Of a stretch of 64,000 nucleotides of DNA, positions 45,575 to 57,274 are shown piece by piece. Under the pieces are notes generated by a model. The model was not told the DNA's origin. It did not search any database and saw only the letters and a list, made by a program, of their open reading frames with translations. Position 1 is the first letter of the stretch. Each line of letters begins with the position of its first letter. Location of the stretch: NCBI GenBank assembly GCA_032622095.1, contig CP136065.1:213448151-213512150 (forward strand). The letters run 5' to 3'. This DNA is from Siphonodentalium dalli (Eukaryota > Mollusca > Scaphopoda > Gadilida > Siphonodentaliidae). The position numbers and the translations under genes are program-made.

Positions 45575-46108
45575 TACAGTAAAACCTCTCCAAACCAAGC
45601 CTTGAAATAGGGTGTCTGTCATTTGCAGAATGATGTCCCCAGATGGTGAATTTAGTGATGCTACCCCGCATAGCGGGCTAGCATCACCAAATTCACCCTC
45701 TGGGAACCTCATTCTGCTGAGGTGTAAGCAGAATAAGGTCCCCAGAGGGTGAATTTGGTGATGCTAGCCCGCTATGCAGGGTAGCATCACTAAATTCACC
45801 CTCTGGGGACCTCATTCTGCAAATGACAGACACACTATTTCAAGGCTTGCTCCAAACCTAACACCTTAAAACTGCCCCTTCTGAACTGCCCCTTCTGTTT
45901 AGAATGTGAAATCTATCGCATGTGTCTTGGTAAATATTTGTTCACTTATGGACTAGAAAAGCTATCCGATGTTCGGAAAAGAGAGGTTCTGGTTTACGGA
46001 GGTAATTTTTAGTGAAAATACCTTTGGGTGAATTCGGGACAGGACAACTTGTTCGAAATGGAGAGGGAGTCGGTTTATAAAGGGTCCAGTTTGGAAGGTT
46101 TTACAGTA
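45575..46108. mobile_element. CAGTAAAACCTCTCC-ended Tc1/mariner-like element carrying a nested insertion
   Basis: TA-bounded ends TACAGTAAAACCTCTCCAAA and the complement of TTTGGAAGGTTTTACAGTA. The CAAGCC foldback (45596-45849) interrupts it close to its left end. Ends of the CAGTAAAACCTC type are widespread among animal Tc1-like MITEs. Confidence 0.7.
45596..45849. mobile_element. CAAGCC foldback element with 8-bp target duplication, nested
   Basis: Two hairpins back to back, ends CAAGCCTTGAAATAGGGTGT and complement, flanked by CTCCAAAC on both sides (45588-45595 and 45850-45857). The duplicated octamer belongs to the Tc1-like element it landed in. Confidence 0.92.
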
Positions 46109-46768
46109 TATACCTTAAAAGCTTTGATTACTTGTGTACTATATTTTTTTAATTTACTCCTCAACCCACCTCAATCTGTACATTTGCTATAAGCATTTGA
46201 GAGTCTTTCCAGGTCTTTCCAGAGTTTTTCCAGACGGTACTTCATCATCAGAAATTTATATGAAAATTGTTTTGTATGTTTCAGTACCCACACCCCAACA
46301 AAGTACACATGACAAATGTCTGATATTGCACTTGAAAGTGTTGAAAAGGAAGAAATAAAAAATTTATCAGTCCACGACTCAAAATCACTATATAGCCCTG
46401 AATATATATATTAAAAGTTAATTTCTGAATATAACCATAACATGAATTTGGAGGGCAAGTTCAGTTTATTAGCGGCCCAACAAATCAGAAACTGCCCAAC
46501 ATTCTATTAGATAATAGAATGGAGGGCTGTTAATCATTTCTGAAGGGCTGCTAATATAACCAAAATGCCCATCAAACTCATGTTATACTATTATTACCAC
46601 TCATGTACGTGACCCCTACTTAAATGATACTCATCAAAGTTGCTATCGTTCGTTCGATAGGACGTGAACTTGCTCCTTCCATAAATCTTTGCAATTAGCA
46701 TACATACCAAATACTCAAAATAATACATGATTCTCACTTGGCGTTGGGACAATCCATTAAAATATAGT

Positions 46769-47262
46769 TAAAGGTTCACGATTGTCCTAAAACTGTCAGT
46801 CGACGTGGTCTAGAACAATAACTTTTAACATATTCACAAATATAAATAAAACAGCCTATCAAGGATTTTCCCTAAAAAGTGCACATGTTAGGATATAAAT
46901 GTAGTTTTTGTAGACATGTTTAGCTCTACTCACCAACTGAGTTTGACAACATCATTAGTGACATCTCACCTTCACGTAGGCACCATTTTATTGCACAAAA
47001 ACAGATCTCATTTCACGTTTCAATGCAGACCCCTGATGTTTAATGAATGTTATTTATTCCTGAAAATATAGTATAACATTCCATGAATATCATTTTTAGC
47101 TCAACCTGTCTGTTGTGAGATATTGTGGTGACTTGAATCAAATTAGGTCACGTGCAGTCTGTATGCTTTTTCTTTCGGACTTTGTGCCAGTTTGGTATGG
47201 ATAACTTTGTATTATACGATTATTGTGATAGTTTTTCATAATTTACCAATTAAATACTTAAA
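46769..47262 (+). repeat. ~0.5-kb direct repeat, copy A
   Basis: Runs from TTAAAGGTTCACGATTGTCC to TACCAATTAAATACTTAAAG and is repeated at 47627-48317 with high identity. The region just before it (46110-46768) shows nothing recognisable. Confidence 0.85.
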
Positions 47263-47626
47263 GACATATTATGGGCTTGTTCGAGTGTGAAACTGAGAAG
47301 TTAGTACGTAGGCGCCATGCCAACTGTGGAAATGTAGCATTCTTCTAACATCGTCGAAAATCTCAAAGAAATTGACCATTCCACTCCATAGAAATCATCG
47401 TCTGGACTAATCTTAATTGAAAATATTTACATCTCGATTTTGGACGCAACTATCAGCGATAAGCTAATGCAAATTATTTCGCCACTGAGAGTCGCTGCAT
47501 TAAATTAATATATAATAATGATGCTATGTGTTGTCAATTTGGATATAATATTTGTAAGAATAACTACTTTGGGCAAGATTATTCTCCATTTCTATTTGAT
47601 CACCCTACTGGAGTGTTTCACATCGC
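47263..47626 (+). repeat. spacer repeat, second copy at 62189-62572
   Basis: ACATATTATGGGCTTGTTCG through AAAATATTTACATCTCGATT to CACCCTACTGGAGTGTTTCA. The copy at 62189-62572 is collinear with scattered substitutions. It sits exactly between the two 0.5-kb direct repeats here. Confidence 0.8.
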
Positions 47627-48317
47627 TTAAAGGTTCACGATTGTCCAAAAACTGTCAGTCGATGTGGTCCAGAAAAATAACTTTAACATATTCACGAATA
47701 TAAATAAAACAGGCCGGCATGTTAACGGAAGTAAAATGCGTTCATGACTTCACTTGCCACACATGTGTCACATGGTGCCAGGATAATAAGCCATAGAGAT
47801 TACTCGTGCACATTTTGATTGGCTAATTAACGTTTCACTTTAATATTTTGTTGCTTGGTAATTTTGTCATGTGAAATTAAGGTCATCCTCAGGTTATTCG
47901 AGCCTATCAACGATTTTCCGAAACAAGTGCACATGTTGGAATATAAATGTAGTTTTTGTAGACATGATTAGCTCTACACACTGACTGAGTTTGACAACAT
48001 GGTTAGCGACATCTCCCCTTCACGCTGACACCATTTTATTGCACAAAAGCAGATCTCATTTCTAATTACACGTTTCAATACAGACCCCTGATGTTTAATG
48101 AATGTTATTTATTCCTGAAAATATAGTATAACATTCCATGAATATCAGTTTTAACTCTACCTGTCTTGTAAGATATTGTGGTTACAAGTACCAAATTAGG
48201 TCAAGTGCGGTCTGTAGGCTTTTTCTTTCACATTCTGTGCCAGTTTGGTACGGATAACTTTGTATTATACTATTATTGTGATACTCTTTCATAATTTGCC
48301 AATTAAATACTTAAAAC
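47627..48317 (+). repeat. ~0.5-kb direct repeat, copy B, with ~190-bp insertion
   Basis: Same sequence as 46769-47262 but with about 190 bp inserted after ATAAATAAAACAGGCC (47711-47903), beginning CATGTTAACGGAAGTAAAAT. The last common word is CCAATTAAATACTTAAA. Confidence 0.85.
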
Positions 48318-48482
48318 TTTGATAATCAACAGCAAAACCAGTGTCACACTAATTCGGTATCATATATATGTTTTGGCCAGGATAATGATTAATCATGATG
48401 GCACACGATAAGCAACTCAATCATTGAATTAGCATTCAATTAGTTTAAAAGTTGTTTTGAAGGAGCGATTGAGTTATCCTGT

Positions 48483-49575
48483 CAGTGTTCGCGCTGGACC
48501 GAAAAAAACTTTACCCAAAAGTTTAGCCAAATGAAAATTTTATTAGCCAAATGAAAAAAACTTTAGCCAAATGTTATTTGGCCAAATAATTTTTTTTTTG
48601 GCCAAATTAAATCATCGTTTTCTGGTCGGTTCACAGTTAATGACTAAAATATTTGTTTTAAACTTTATATGTTATACTCAGAATGAAAACATAATTAAAA
48701 CAACACAAAAAAACAACTTTAAAAACAATAGTATACGAACATGTCATCACATATCACTCAGGCATTCGCATTCGCAAACATGAAACTAACATTCTATATA
48801 ATTATAATCCGCTAAACTAATTGTAATAACTCTATGTCGTTAACACTATTGACACCATGGCATGACCGGCCGCTAACTATGGCTTATTATACTGTAGTAA
48901 GGTGTTAACTGATGAATATCTATTGTATTCAAATCTTTTATGATGTGATGCCCGGTTGATAGACGGGATGCATTTTATAATACCCATTACGTAACCATTG
49001 AGTTAAGAACTGCTCTTTTATAACGAACAAAGCATTTAAGTATTTTATCTTATACAGACGGCTTAATCAATTACATAACCAATATACAGCTTATACGTTT
49101 TGACGATTAGGCTGGTTAGGCTCTCAACGGAGAGCCCAATGTCTGAACATCAGAAGTCTTTTAGACGTCACTAAACTAATAATGTCATTCGGTCTCGTCG
49201 TATTCAGTAGCGCTTCGTCAGGTTCGTAACTTCCTCACATCTACTGTCATCATTTCGTATGTCCGTTAGAGAACACTCAGTCTGTGGTATAGAAGGCGAT
49301 GTATGTCTTTGTCCGAAAAATTCAGTCAATTAAAACAACAGCGGAACGATATTTCATAAGTACGAAAATAACGAAATACTTTCGACGCCTAACTTCGTCT
49401 TGAATGTCGATCTATTGAGCGCTTTTATTAATTAGCTTTCTGGCGCCATGCTCTCCGTCTCCATTTGGGGTATAAAAAAAAATTAGCCAAAAGTTTAGCC
49501 AAATGAAATTTTTATTAGCCAAATTTGAAAAAGATTAGCCATTGGCTAATTTGGCTAGCGACAGCGCGAACACTG
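48483..49575. mobile_element. non-autonomous hAT-type element, 1093 bp, perfect 8-bp duplication
   Basis: Ends CAGTGTTCGCGCTG and complement CAGCGCGAACACTG, flanked by TATCCTGT on both sides (48475-48482 and 49576-49583). CAGTG ends with an 8-bp duplication are diagnostic of hAT. Both subterminal regions repeat TTTAGCCAAATGAAA-like words in the same orientation (48525-48605 and 49485-49550). No transposase frame. The intact ends suggest recent movement. Confidence 0.92.
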
Positions 49576-49972
49576 TATCCTGTTATTGTTAATAGAAAGG
49601 CATATATTGGTAATATTATATAGCAACTAATTTTGTCAGAAACTGTTCATTCGCTTCGATATTGTTAAGAGTGAAATTTGGCTGTGCACTGGTATGCGCC
49701 ATCTTCTATTCCCGCCACAAAAAGGAAACATGGATATGTTATGGTCATATTCCACTATAATAGTGTAATTCAGGATGTACAGCACTTATTCATGGAACAG
49801 ATCTCCATAAAATGTATCACTTCTCCCTATATTAAAGGGATTTCTTTTTTGATAATTAGTATATGAGACTTGCTCAAAAGTGTCTTGATCGAGTTCGAAA
49901 ACCAGTCAGGTCTACCTATTTTGGACTCAAGTTACAGCGCTTAATTAGTTCATTTTCGTGAGTTATGATATC

Positions 49973-50125
49973 TACAGTAATGCCCTAATTAATCGACTCC
50001 ATAACCACAGCAGAATTATGGGTAAGCTTTCCGATGAATGGCAACAAGCCATATTTCCGACTATATCCTGAAAAGTTACCCATAATTCTGCTGTTATGGA
50101 GTCGATTAATTAGGGCATTACTGTA
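49973..50125. mobile_element. CAGTAATGCCC Tc1-like MITE, copy 3
   Basis: TACAGTAATGCCCTAATTAA and complement at the right end; AACCACAGCAGAATTATGGG in the arm. The left arm has lost the GGATTTAGTC segment before the loop. Confidence 0.8.
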
Positions 50126-50399
50126 TCATGCGCTAACATCAACAGACATCAACTGATTTTGTTGATATTTGGTATATGAGATTTCCTCGGTGATGACTTG
50201 ATCTAGTTTGATACCTGTATGGGTGGAGTTACGGCCCTTAATTAGTTCATTATAAATGAATTGTATTGTGATCGCACAATAACTTAGGCAGGTCAGTTCA
50301 CGGGGCAGTATTTGGTATGTCAGACTTCTTCAGCAGTGTTGTGTATGATAGCCAGTTGTAATTAATGCATTTTCAATCATAGAACGTGTTTGGCGTAGC

Positions 50400-50613
50400 T
50401 ACAGTAATGCTCTAAATAATCGACTCCTTAACCACAGCAGAATTATGGGTAATTTTTCAGGATTTAGTCGGAAATATGGCTTGTTGCCATTCCATCAGAA
50501 AGCTCTCAGAGCTTTCCGATCAATGGCAACAAGCCATATTTCTGACTAAATCCAGAAAAATTACTCATAATTCTGCTGTGGTTAAGGAGTCGATTATTTA
50601 GGCATTTACTGTA
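50400..50613. mobile_element. CAGTAATGCCC Tc1-like MITE, copy 4
   Basis: TACAGTAATGCTCTAAATAA at the left and the complement of ATTTAGGCATTTACTGTA at the right. Arms join at AGAAAGCTCTCAGAGCTTTC, giving the longest palindrome of this family here. Confidence 0.8.
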
Positions 50614-50740
50614 ACTACCACAACTCGACCCTGCATCTGTGATGTGATTCTTGTTCGATTGAATGTTTTTAAATCTTCTGTATTTTGCTGTATTTCACAA
50701 AAATAAACCAATGGGTATGTGATAAAGCACAATGAAACCT

Positions 50741-50945
50741 GATTTAGTGTACCTGTCATATACAGAATGAGGTCCCCAGAGGGTGAATTTAGTGACGCTA
50801 TCCCATAGTGGGCTAGCATCACCAAATTCACCCTCTGGGGACCTCATTCTGCATGGCCTCATCTGCTATGGGAAACCTAGACTCAGATTGAAGTTCCCAA
50901 ATTGTGAATATGTACACCAATTGGGAACCTCAAGTTTTGCGACAA
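50741..50945. mobile_element. truncated CAAGCC foldback element
   Basis: One hairpin (50765-50852, GAATGAGGTCCCCAGAGGGT and complement) followed by the spacer TCATCTGCTATGGGAAACCT in the opposite sense to the 43508 copy; the second hairpin is missing. Confidence 0.65.
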
Positions 50946-50964
50946 GATCACCATATAAACTCCC

Positions 50965-51385
50965 CCCCCCCCCATAACTCGTTTTGTGGGGGTATACTGA
51001 TATCAGCTTGTCCCTCCGTGGACGCAATTTTGTCCGAGCTTTTATTCCTACTTTTTTTGGTCAATTTTTTAATAACTTTTGCACAGATATTTAGTACCAC
51101 GGGAACATGTGCACCTGCAATTATGAGGTCTGTCTGACTATTTTTGTAAAATATAAAATTTTCAATACAGGGTTTACAATGTCCGAGCTTTTATTTCTAC
51201 ATTTTGTTGGTCAATTGTTTTAAAACTTGGCACAGATATTTAGTACTGTGGGAACCTGTGCACCTGCAATTATGAGGTCTGTCTGACTTATTTTGTTGAG
51301 TTATCCCCCTTTTTCAACTTAGAAAATGTTCAATATGTGGGTATACCTTAGTCCCACCTGGGACAGGCCCATCTCTAATTCATTA
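50965..51385 (+). repeat. CCCCC-headed CCGTCCGTG dispersed repeat
   Basis: Starts at the C run followed by ATAACTCGTTTTGTGGGGGT, then GTATACTGATATCAGCTTGT, CTTTTATTCCTAC, CTTGGCACAGATATTTAGTA repeats, and ends ATACCTTAGTCCCACCTGGG. Same family as 14181-14743. Confidence 0.65.
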
Positions 51386-51715
51386 TTGGCTGCAGGCTGA
51401 TAAAAGATTGTGTTGTACCTGTAAAACTATAGGGAACGCCCTGTCAAGTGGTAATGATCTCTCTCTTCAAACTTATTACCTAATGCTGCCGAATACCTGG
51501 TGACGTGAGTTAACATCTCCACCCTACTCCCTTGTGACATGTATATAAATTTCCCAAAATTTTAATTAAAATAATAATGTTAAATTCATATATCAATCAC
51601 CTTGAAGCACATGTTGTACAAAACAAAATAATTATAGCTTTGAATATGTGGGTCTTGGCTAATTTTAGTTTTGGATTTTCCTGTATTTTGATAGTAACTT
51701 GGTGCGATAACAACA

Positions 51716-52173
51716 TATGTGACCCGCCATATCAAATCCATTCGTAAGTCGGGATTTTTTTACCCTGTGCCAATGCATTCTCTTATATATGCGAGTCGAC
51801 CATAGATCGCCTCGCATATATAAGAGAATGCATTGGCCTAGCAATTTTTTATCATTTGTTTTTTTTAAATAAATGTTTCTTACAATTTTTAGGACATAAA
51901 ATAAAAAACATCCATTACCCTGCAGGGAGCCCCACACATATATAGAAGAGTGTCGTCTGCTCATGTTTGTCTGGGGCTCTGTATGGGTGAAATTATAAAA
52001 TTGTTAAAGAATACAAGAAAAAATTATTAAAATTGTAAAAAATTGTTAGGCCAATGCATTCTCTTATATATGCGAGGCGACCTATGGTCGACTCGCATAT
52101 ATAAGAGAATGCATTGGCACAGGGTAAAAAACAATCCCGACTTACGACTGGATTTGATATGGCGGGTCACATA
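51716..52173. mobile_element. TGTGACCCGCC-ended hairpin element, copy 2
   Basis: Outer ends TATGTGACCCGCCATATCAA and the complement of GATATGGCGGGTCACATA; two shared hairpins (51767-51836, 52052-52121); centre as in 41767-42220 but inverted. Confidence 0.85.
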
Positions 52174-53196
52174 TTTACTCAAGTTTTCATGCCTTACACA
52201 TCACTACGATGCCTTATATTTTAAGTCATGTTTCTATAGTAACTCAATTTATTTCTAACTCAGACGAACATATCAGTCACAGATTTTAGAAAGATTTTTA
52301 AATGTTCATTAACTGGCGTTCAAATTTCACGTTATCCATACATGTTCACCATGGCAACGTCACAGGTATTCAACAGACACATAAAATCACGTCACTAGGT
52401 GTAAAAGAGATACATGTATACTTGACCAACCTTCTGAGATTATATTATAAGATAAACACACCATCTATCATATTGCTCATAGATTCTCATTGGCCATGAA
52501 ATTTCCTTTCTCTTGATGTATAATTCCATAATATCAAACAAAGGGAAGTCGAGACATCGTACCGAAAACTTGCAATATCCACTGGAAATTTGGGAGTAAA
52601 ACGGGTCGTCAGTTTCCCTGTCTGCCTAATATTTTCAATAATCCTAAAAAGTCTTGAACTTAGCGTTCAATATACCCCAGTGTATGTTATAGGGCATAAC
52701 ATTTCTTTCGTTTGATATATAACTTGACAAAGTCTATTTAAGCGATGTCGACATATCGTACGTGGAATTCACAAGTTTGGCATTTGCGATCATAATAATT
52801 GAATTGGTATCCGTGTATAATCACTACTTAATGGACAGGGAAATTGACGACCGCTTTCAATAAGACCCAATGAAATGTATTGGGACTGAGAAGAAAGATT
52901 TTGAGAATCTGAGGAATATGTTTTTCCCATAATTGGACTTGTGAACCTTGTCACTGTTATAGTATATATTGGTATATCTGATATTTTCCCCCAGGGACCT
53001 GTGCTTTATGCATGAAAATAAAATGTCTTTGTATATATATATGTGTACACACAAAATAAATGCTTTCGACATTGCTACACAGTTAAGAAAATTAGAACTG
53101 GTATCTGTCATCAAAGCATACATATTATTTTGAATATCAGTGCTGCAGGTTGACAAAGAGCGACAAATTAATCTGGCGTCATTCATATTCGGCTGA
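52174..53196. other. intergenic, nothing recognised
   Basis: No convincing ORF, repeat partner or RNA gene. A short dinucleotide-like ATATATATATGTGTACACAC stretch lies near 53032-53051. Confidence 0.45.
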
Positions 53197-53586
53197 TTAA
53201 CCCTTTACCCAACAAACCGGCCAAAACCGGCCAAATAAAGCTTCAACAGCCTAAAATATCTTCGGTCTGTCTCAATAGAACCATACAAATATGGATATCA
53301 TTGGAACCGGCTCCTTAACCACATTGTGATAGTTACAGTTATGCCATGTGCCAATGCATTCTCTTATATATGCGAGTCGACCATAGGTCGCCTCGCATAT
53401 ATAAGAGAATGCATTGGCCTAAAAAAATTCTTTTTTTACCATTTTTTCTTACAATCTTTAACAATTTTATAATTTTTAATGTGTTAAGCCAATGCATTCT
53501 CTTATATATGCGAGGCGACCTATGGTCGACTCGCATATATAAGAGAATGCATTGGCACAGGGCCCTTCTGTTGGGTAAAGGGTTAA
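53197..53586. mobile_element. TTAACCCTTTACCCAACA hairpin element, copy 3
   Basis: TTAA-bounded; same orientation as the 40555 copy. Hairpins at about 53350-53419 and 53488-53557. Confidence 0.85.
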
Positions 53587-54170
53587 CCTGTTTTCTTATA
53601 CTTGCTGCTCTTAAAACTCTGAACATCAATACATGGCATACAATGGCGTCATGAATATGAATGGTTAAATGGTTGTGTGCATGATAATCCACCTTCGATG
53701 ATGTATTCTAACTAGATCTTCATATAAAAGCATTAAAAATCCACTTGCCAAATTTTTGCCAATTTAAATTTTTGTTTGCCATCGCAAGTGGAAGCGTGAA
53801 CCCTATCTGTATCCATCTGCATCAATTACTCCATTTTTTCTGCTGATCACTTGGAATTATGAAGCTTTTGTATTCGGTGCAATTTTGACTTTCTTTATAT
53901 TATATTTTGTAGTCAACCTATTTCCCATTTGGATTTTCTGAATATAACACAATTTATTTATAGCTGCATGAATCCTGTATAATCTGCATCAACCATCTAT
54001 GCATGATGCAGCACAGACCTCTTTTCAACTTGAATATAACAGTAACAATAAAAAAAAATTGGAGGGCATTACTGTTTATTAGCCGCCCAACAAAAGTTAT
54101 TATTAACAGCCGAACATCATAATAGAGGCCCGAGATGGAAGTCAAGGACTTCTAATAGTATGGCAGGCTG

Positions 54171-54587
54171 TTAACCCTTTACCCAACAGAACGGCCCTGT
54201 GCCAATGCATTCTCTTATATATGCGAGTCAACCATGTCACGCGCATATATAAGAGAATGCATTGGCTTAACACATTAAAAATGATAAAATTGTCAAAAAA
54301 TGTAAGAAAAAATTATAAAATTGTTAAAGAATGTAAGAAAAAATGGTAAAAAGTGTTAAAAAAAAGATTTTTTTTAGGCCAATGCATGGGAGGCGACCTA
54401 TGGTCGACTCGCATATATAAGAGAATGCATTGGCACAGGGCATAACTGTAACCATCACAATGTGGTCAATGAACCGGTTCCAATGATATCCATATTTGTA
54501 TGGTGTTATTGAGACAGACCGAAGATATTTTAGGCTGTTGAAGCTTTATTTGGGCGTTTTTGGCCGTTTTGTTGGGTAAAGGGTTAA
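54171..54587. mobile_element. TTAACCCTTTACCCAACA hairpin element, copy 4
   Basis: TTAA-bounded; same orientation as the 32470 copy. The left hairpin has a changed loop (GAGTCAACCATGTCACGCGC) and the right hairpin has lost part of one arm (AATGCATGGGAGGCGACC), so this copy can no longer fold fully. Confidence 0.85.
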
Positions 54588-56578
54588 TCATTTATGAAGG
54601 GCTACTAATAGAACCGTAATGCCCTAGGAACTCATGTTATTACCACTCCTGCGCCATGACCCAAAATCTTGTGCATGTCATTTGTTTCTGAAACATTTCT
54701 CTAATATTCCATCAATACCGTTTTATCAATTGTTGTTCACAAATGAAAATTGAAGTCTGATCCAGGCGGTATACCTTTTGGAGAGATAATTTCAGTTTTT
54801 ATGTCCATGACGTCATCGTTAAAGTGGTGGGTCATTATAGAGCGAAAATTTCATTATTGACCAAGTCGGACCAACCTCTTTCATTTTCTGCCCGCCACTG
54901 CTGAGCGTTATATTATTTCATTGTACTAGTAAAACTTTTAATCCTCGACAGCCACGATAAACAGACCATAATATTCATAATATTCTCTATTGCCGTATAT
55001 ATATACAACGTTGGATACTCTTGATTATATGCAAGGTTAGTTATTTATTTATGTTTCATATTTATTGATTGCCATTAAATGACACACCACAAAAATCCAA
55101 CCCCCCCCCCCCCCCCCCCCCCGGTAAAGTGGTAATAATGGAGGTTGATATATCAATAAATTACTATATTTGGCTTCGGGGGTAACAAATATTTGATTCT
55201 AGTTGAAGAACCTACCCATCAAAGCTCCGAGTGATCAGATATTGATTTTTGAAGTTTGTTATTTCAATTGTTTGTGGCCCAGAAACATGCCGTCAAACGA
55301 ATGGTGTCGGTCAAAATTGCGGATGAAGATGGATGACTCTAAAAACAAGTGGTTTAAATACAACAAATTTTTTTGAATCTTTTGAATACTCAAGTGATAA
55401 TACGATCATATTTCATTGAACAAACACGTTTTGGGAAATTTGACACCATAGTTGACAGTGGTTCGCATTATTTTGTTGCAATTAATCAATTCTGATAACT
55501 AAAGCGTATTTTGAAGAATGTTGTTGCTGTTGTATCTTGATATGGGGATCCTCTGATCGGATTGAGTACCTTTAATTATCCTATTTTTTATTAAACAAAT
55601 ACAGTAAACTCTTTCAATAAATCTGATATCACAACATAAAACATTGGAGATCATTTTTCTTTTGCAAATTGTTTTTATCTGGTGGACTCAGGTTATATTT
55701 TGACACTTTTCAATAGCGGAAAATTTTAACTCTGCTTTCTTTTGTCTGAGCTGGATTTATATCACATCACTGTTTATGGTGCCAACTTTGTTTATATTTT
55801 TTTTTCAATATATATATTAACTTTTATTTGGGTAGAATTTCCTCTTTTTTTTTTATCCTATTTCTACTTTAGTCTTATACAGCTGGAATTTAACATCATC
55901 TTATAATCCTGTTCTCATGAAAACATGTGCATAATGCAACATAACAGGCTTATTTTAATGAGCGAAATAAGCTCATATTGGCATTATTTAACCTAAATTT
56001 ATGCTATATATGGACCTAAAACATGGTTTTTAAATAAGCCCATATTGGCATTATTTAATGGACCTTTTTTCATCAACACGACTTTAATAATACCAGGTCC
56101 ACGCTCTATAATGTTTTTTCACTGCGGCCCATGCCATAAAACGGAATAATGGTTATAAGTCGACTAGGAGCTTATTTCAGAATTATATAAGTCAAATATG
56201 AACGCACGTGAATATTTAGGTCCATTATGAACCTATTTTCATGAGGATATGTTGTATAATGAACCTTGTGGGGGGGGGGGGGGGGGGGGACAGATTTTTA
56301 GGCCATCCATAATTTGACTCTAGATCATCCAGCTTCAATATTAGTATTTTCGGTATTTACTTTTGTAAAATTCTAATTAATATGCATGTAGTTTATCAGT
56401 GTATATTTCTCACATGAAACTTTCCACTCAAATGGACTACTCTCAGATAGGCTATTATGTATTAGCTATTCATTTAATGATAGCTGATGTAATATAGCTG
56501 GTATTATCGCATAAACCTTTGTTGAAAATATTTTTGTATGAAATTTGAAATTTTTGTTGATTTTTGTGTGAATGGGAA
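54588..56578. other. intergenic with poly-C and poly-G tracts
   Basis: No coding signal. A 22-base C run (55101-55122) and a 20-base G run (56270-56289) sit about 1.1 kb apart. Near 55970-56050 the words CATATTGGCATTATTTAA recur twice. Nothing else is recognised. Confidence 0.5.
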
Positions 56579-56834
56579 CAAGCCTTGAAATGGCGTGTCT
56601 GTCATTTGCAGAATGAGGTCCCCAGAGGGTGAATTTAGTGATGCTACCCCCCGCATAGCGGGCTAGCATCACCAAATACACTCTCTGTGGACCTCATTCT
56701 GCTTACACCTCAGCAGAATGAGGTCGCCAGAGGGAGAATTTGGTGATGCTAGCCCGCTATGCGGGGTAGCATCACTAAATTCACCCTCTGGGGACCTCAT
56801 TCTGCAAATGACAGACACCCTATTTCAAGGCTTG
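56579..56834. mobile_element. CAAGCC foldback element with 8-bp target duplication
   Basis: Two hairpins back to back, ends CAAGCCTTGAAATGGCGTGT and complement, flanked by AATGGGAA on both sides (56571-56578 and 56835-56842). Confidence 0.92.
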
Positions 56835-57274
56835 AATGGGAATTGATCGTCTAATGAACCTTGATTTTCCTCAATAGAAAAGATGAAACTGTTTAAATTA
56901 TGAAATAAATATTTATTGAAAAATAATTAATTGTTTAGTTTTTTTTTTCAAAGTCATGCTTTTAGTCTTGTTTCATACCAATAAAACTTCATGAAGTTGA
57001 GGGAATTGGTATCATGGTATTAAAAACAGGACAGTGTGACCCAAATATTTGTACCGAAATCACGAGTAAATCAGTCTGGAATGATAATGTTCTTTCAAAT
57101 CAATGTGAAAGTTCATCTTTCAAGCCTGCAAATATTGTGTCTGTCATTTGCGGAATGAGTTCCCCAGAGGGTGAATTTCGGTATGCTAGCATCACCAAAT
57201 TCACCCTCTGAGGACCTCATTCTGCTTAGGCATTATCTTTTGGGAAGTTGTCTCAAATTAATATTGTTTTTTAG

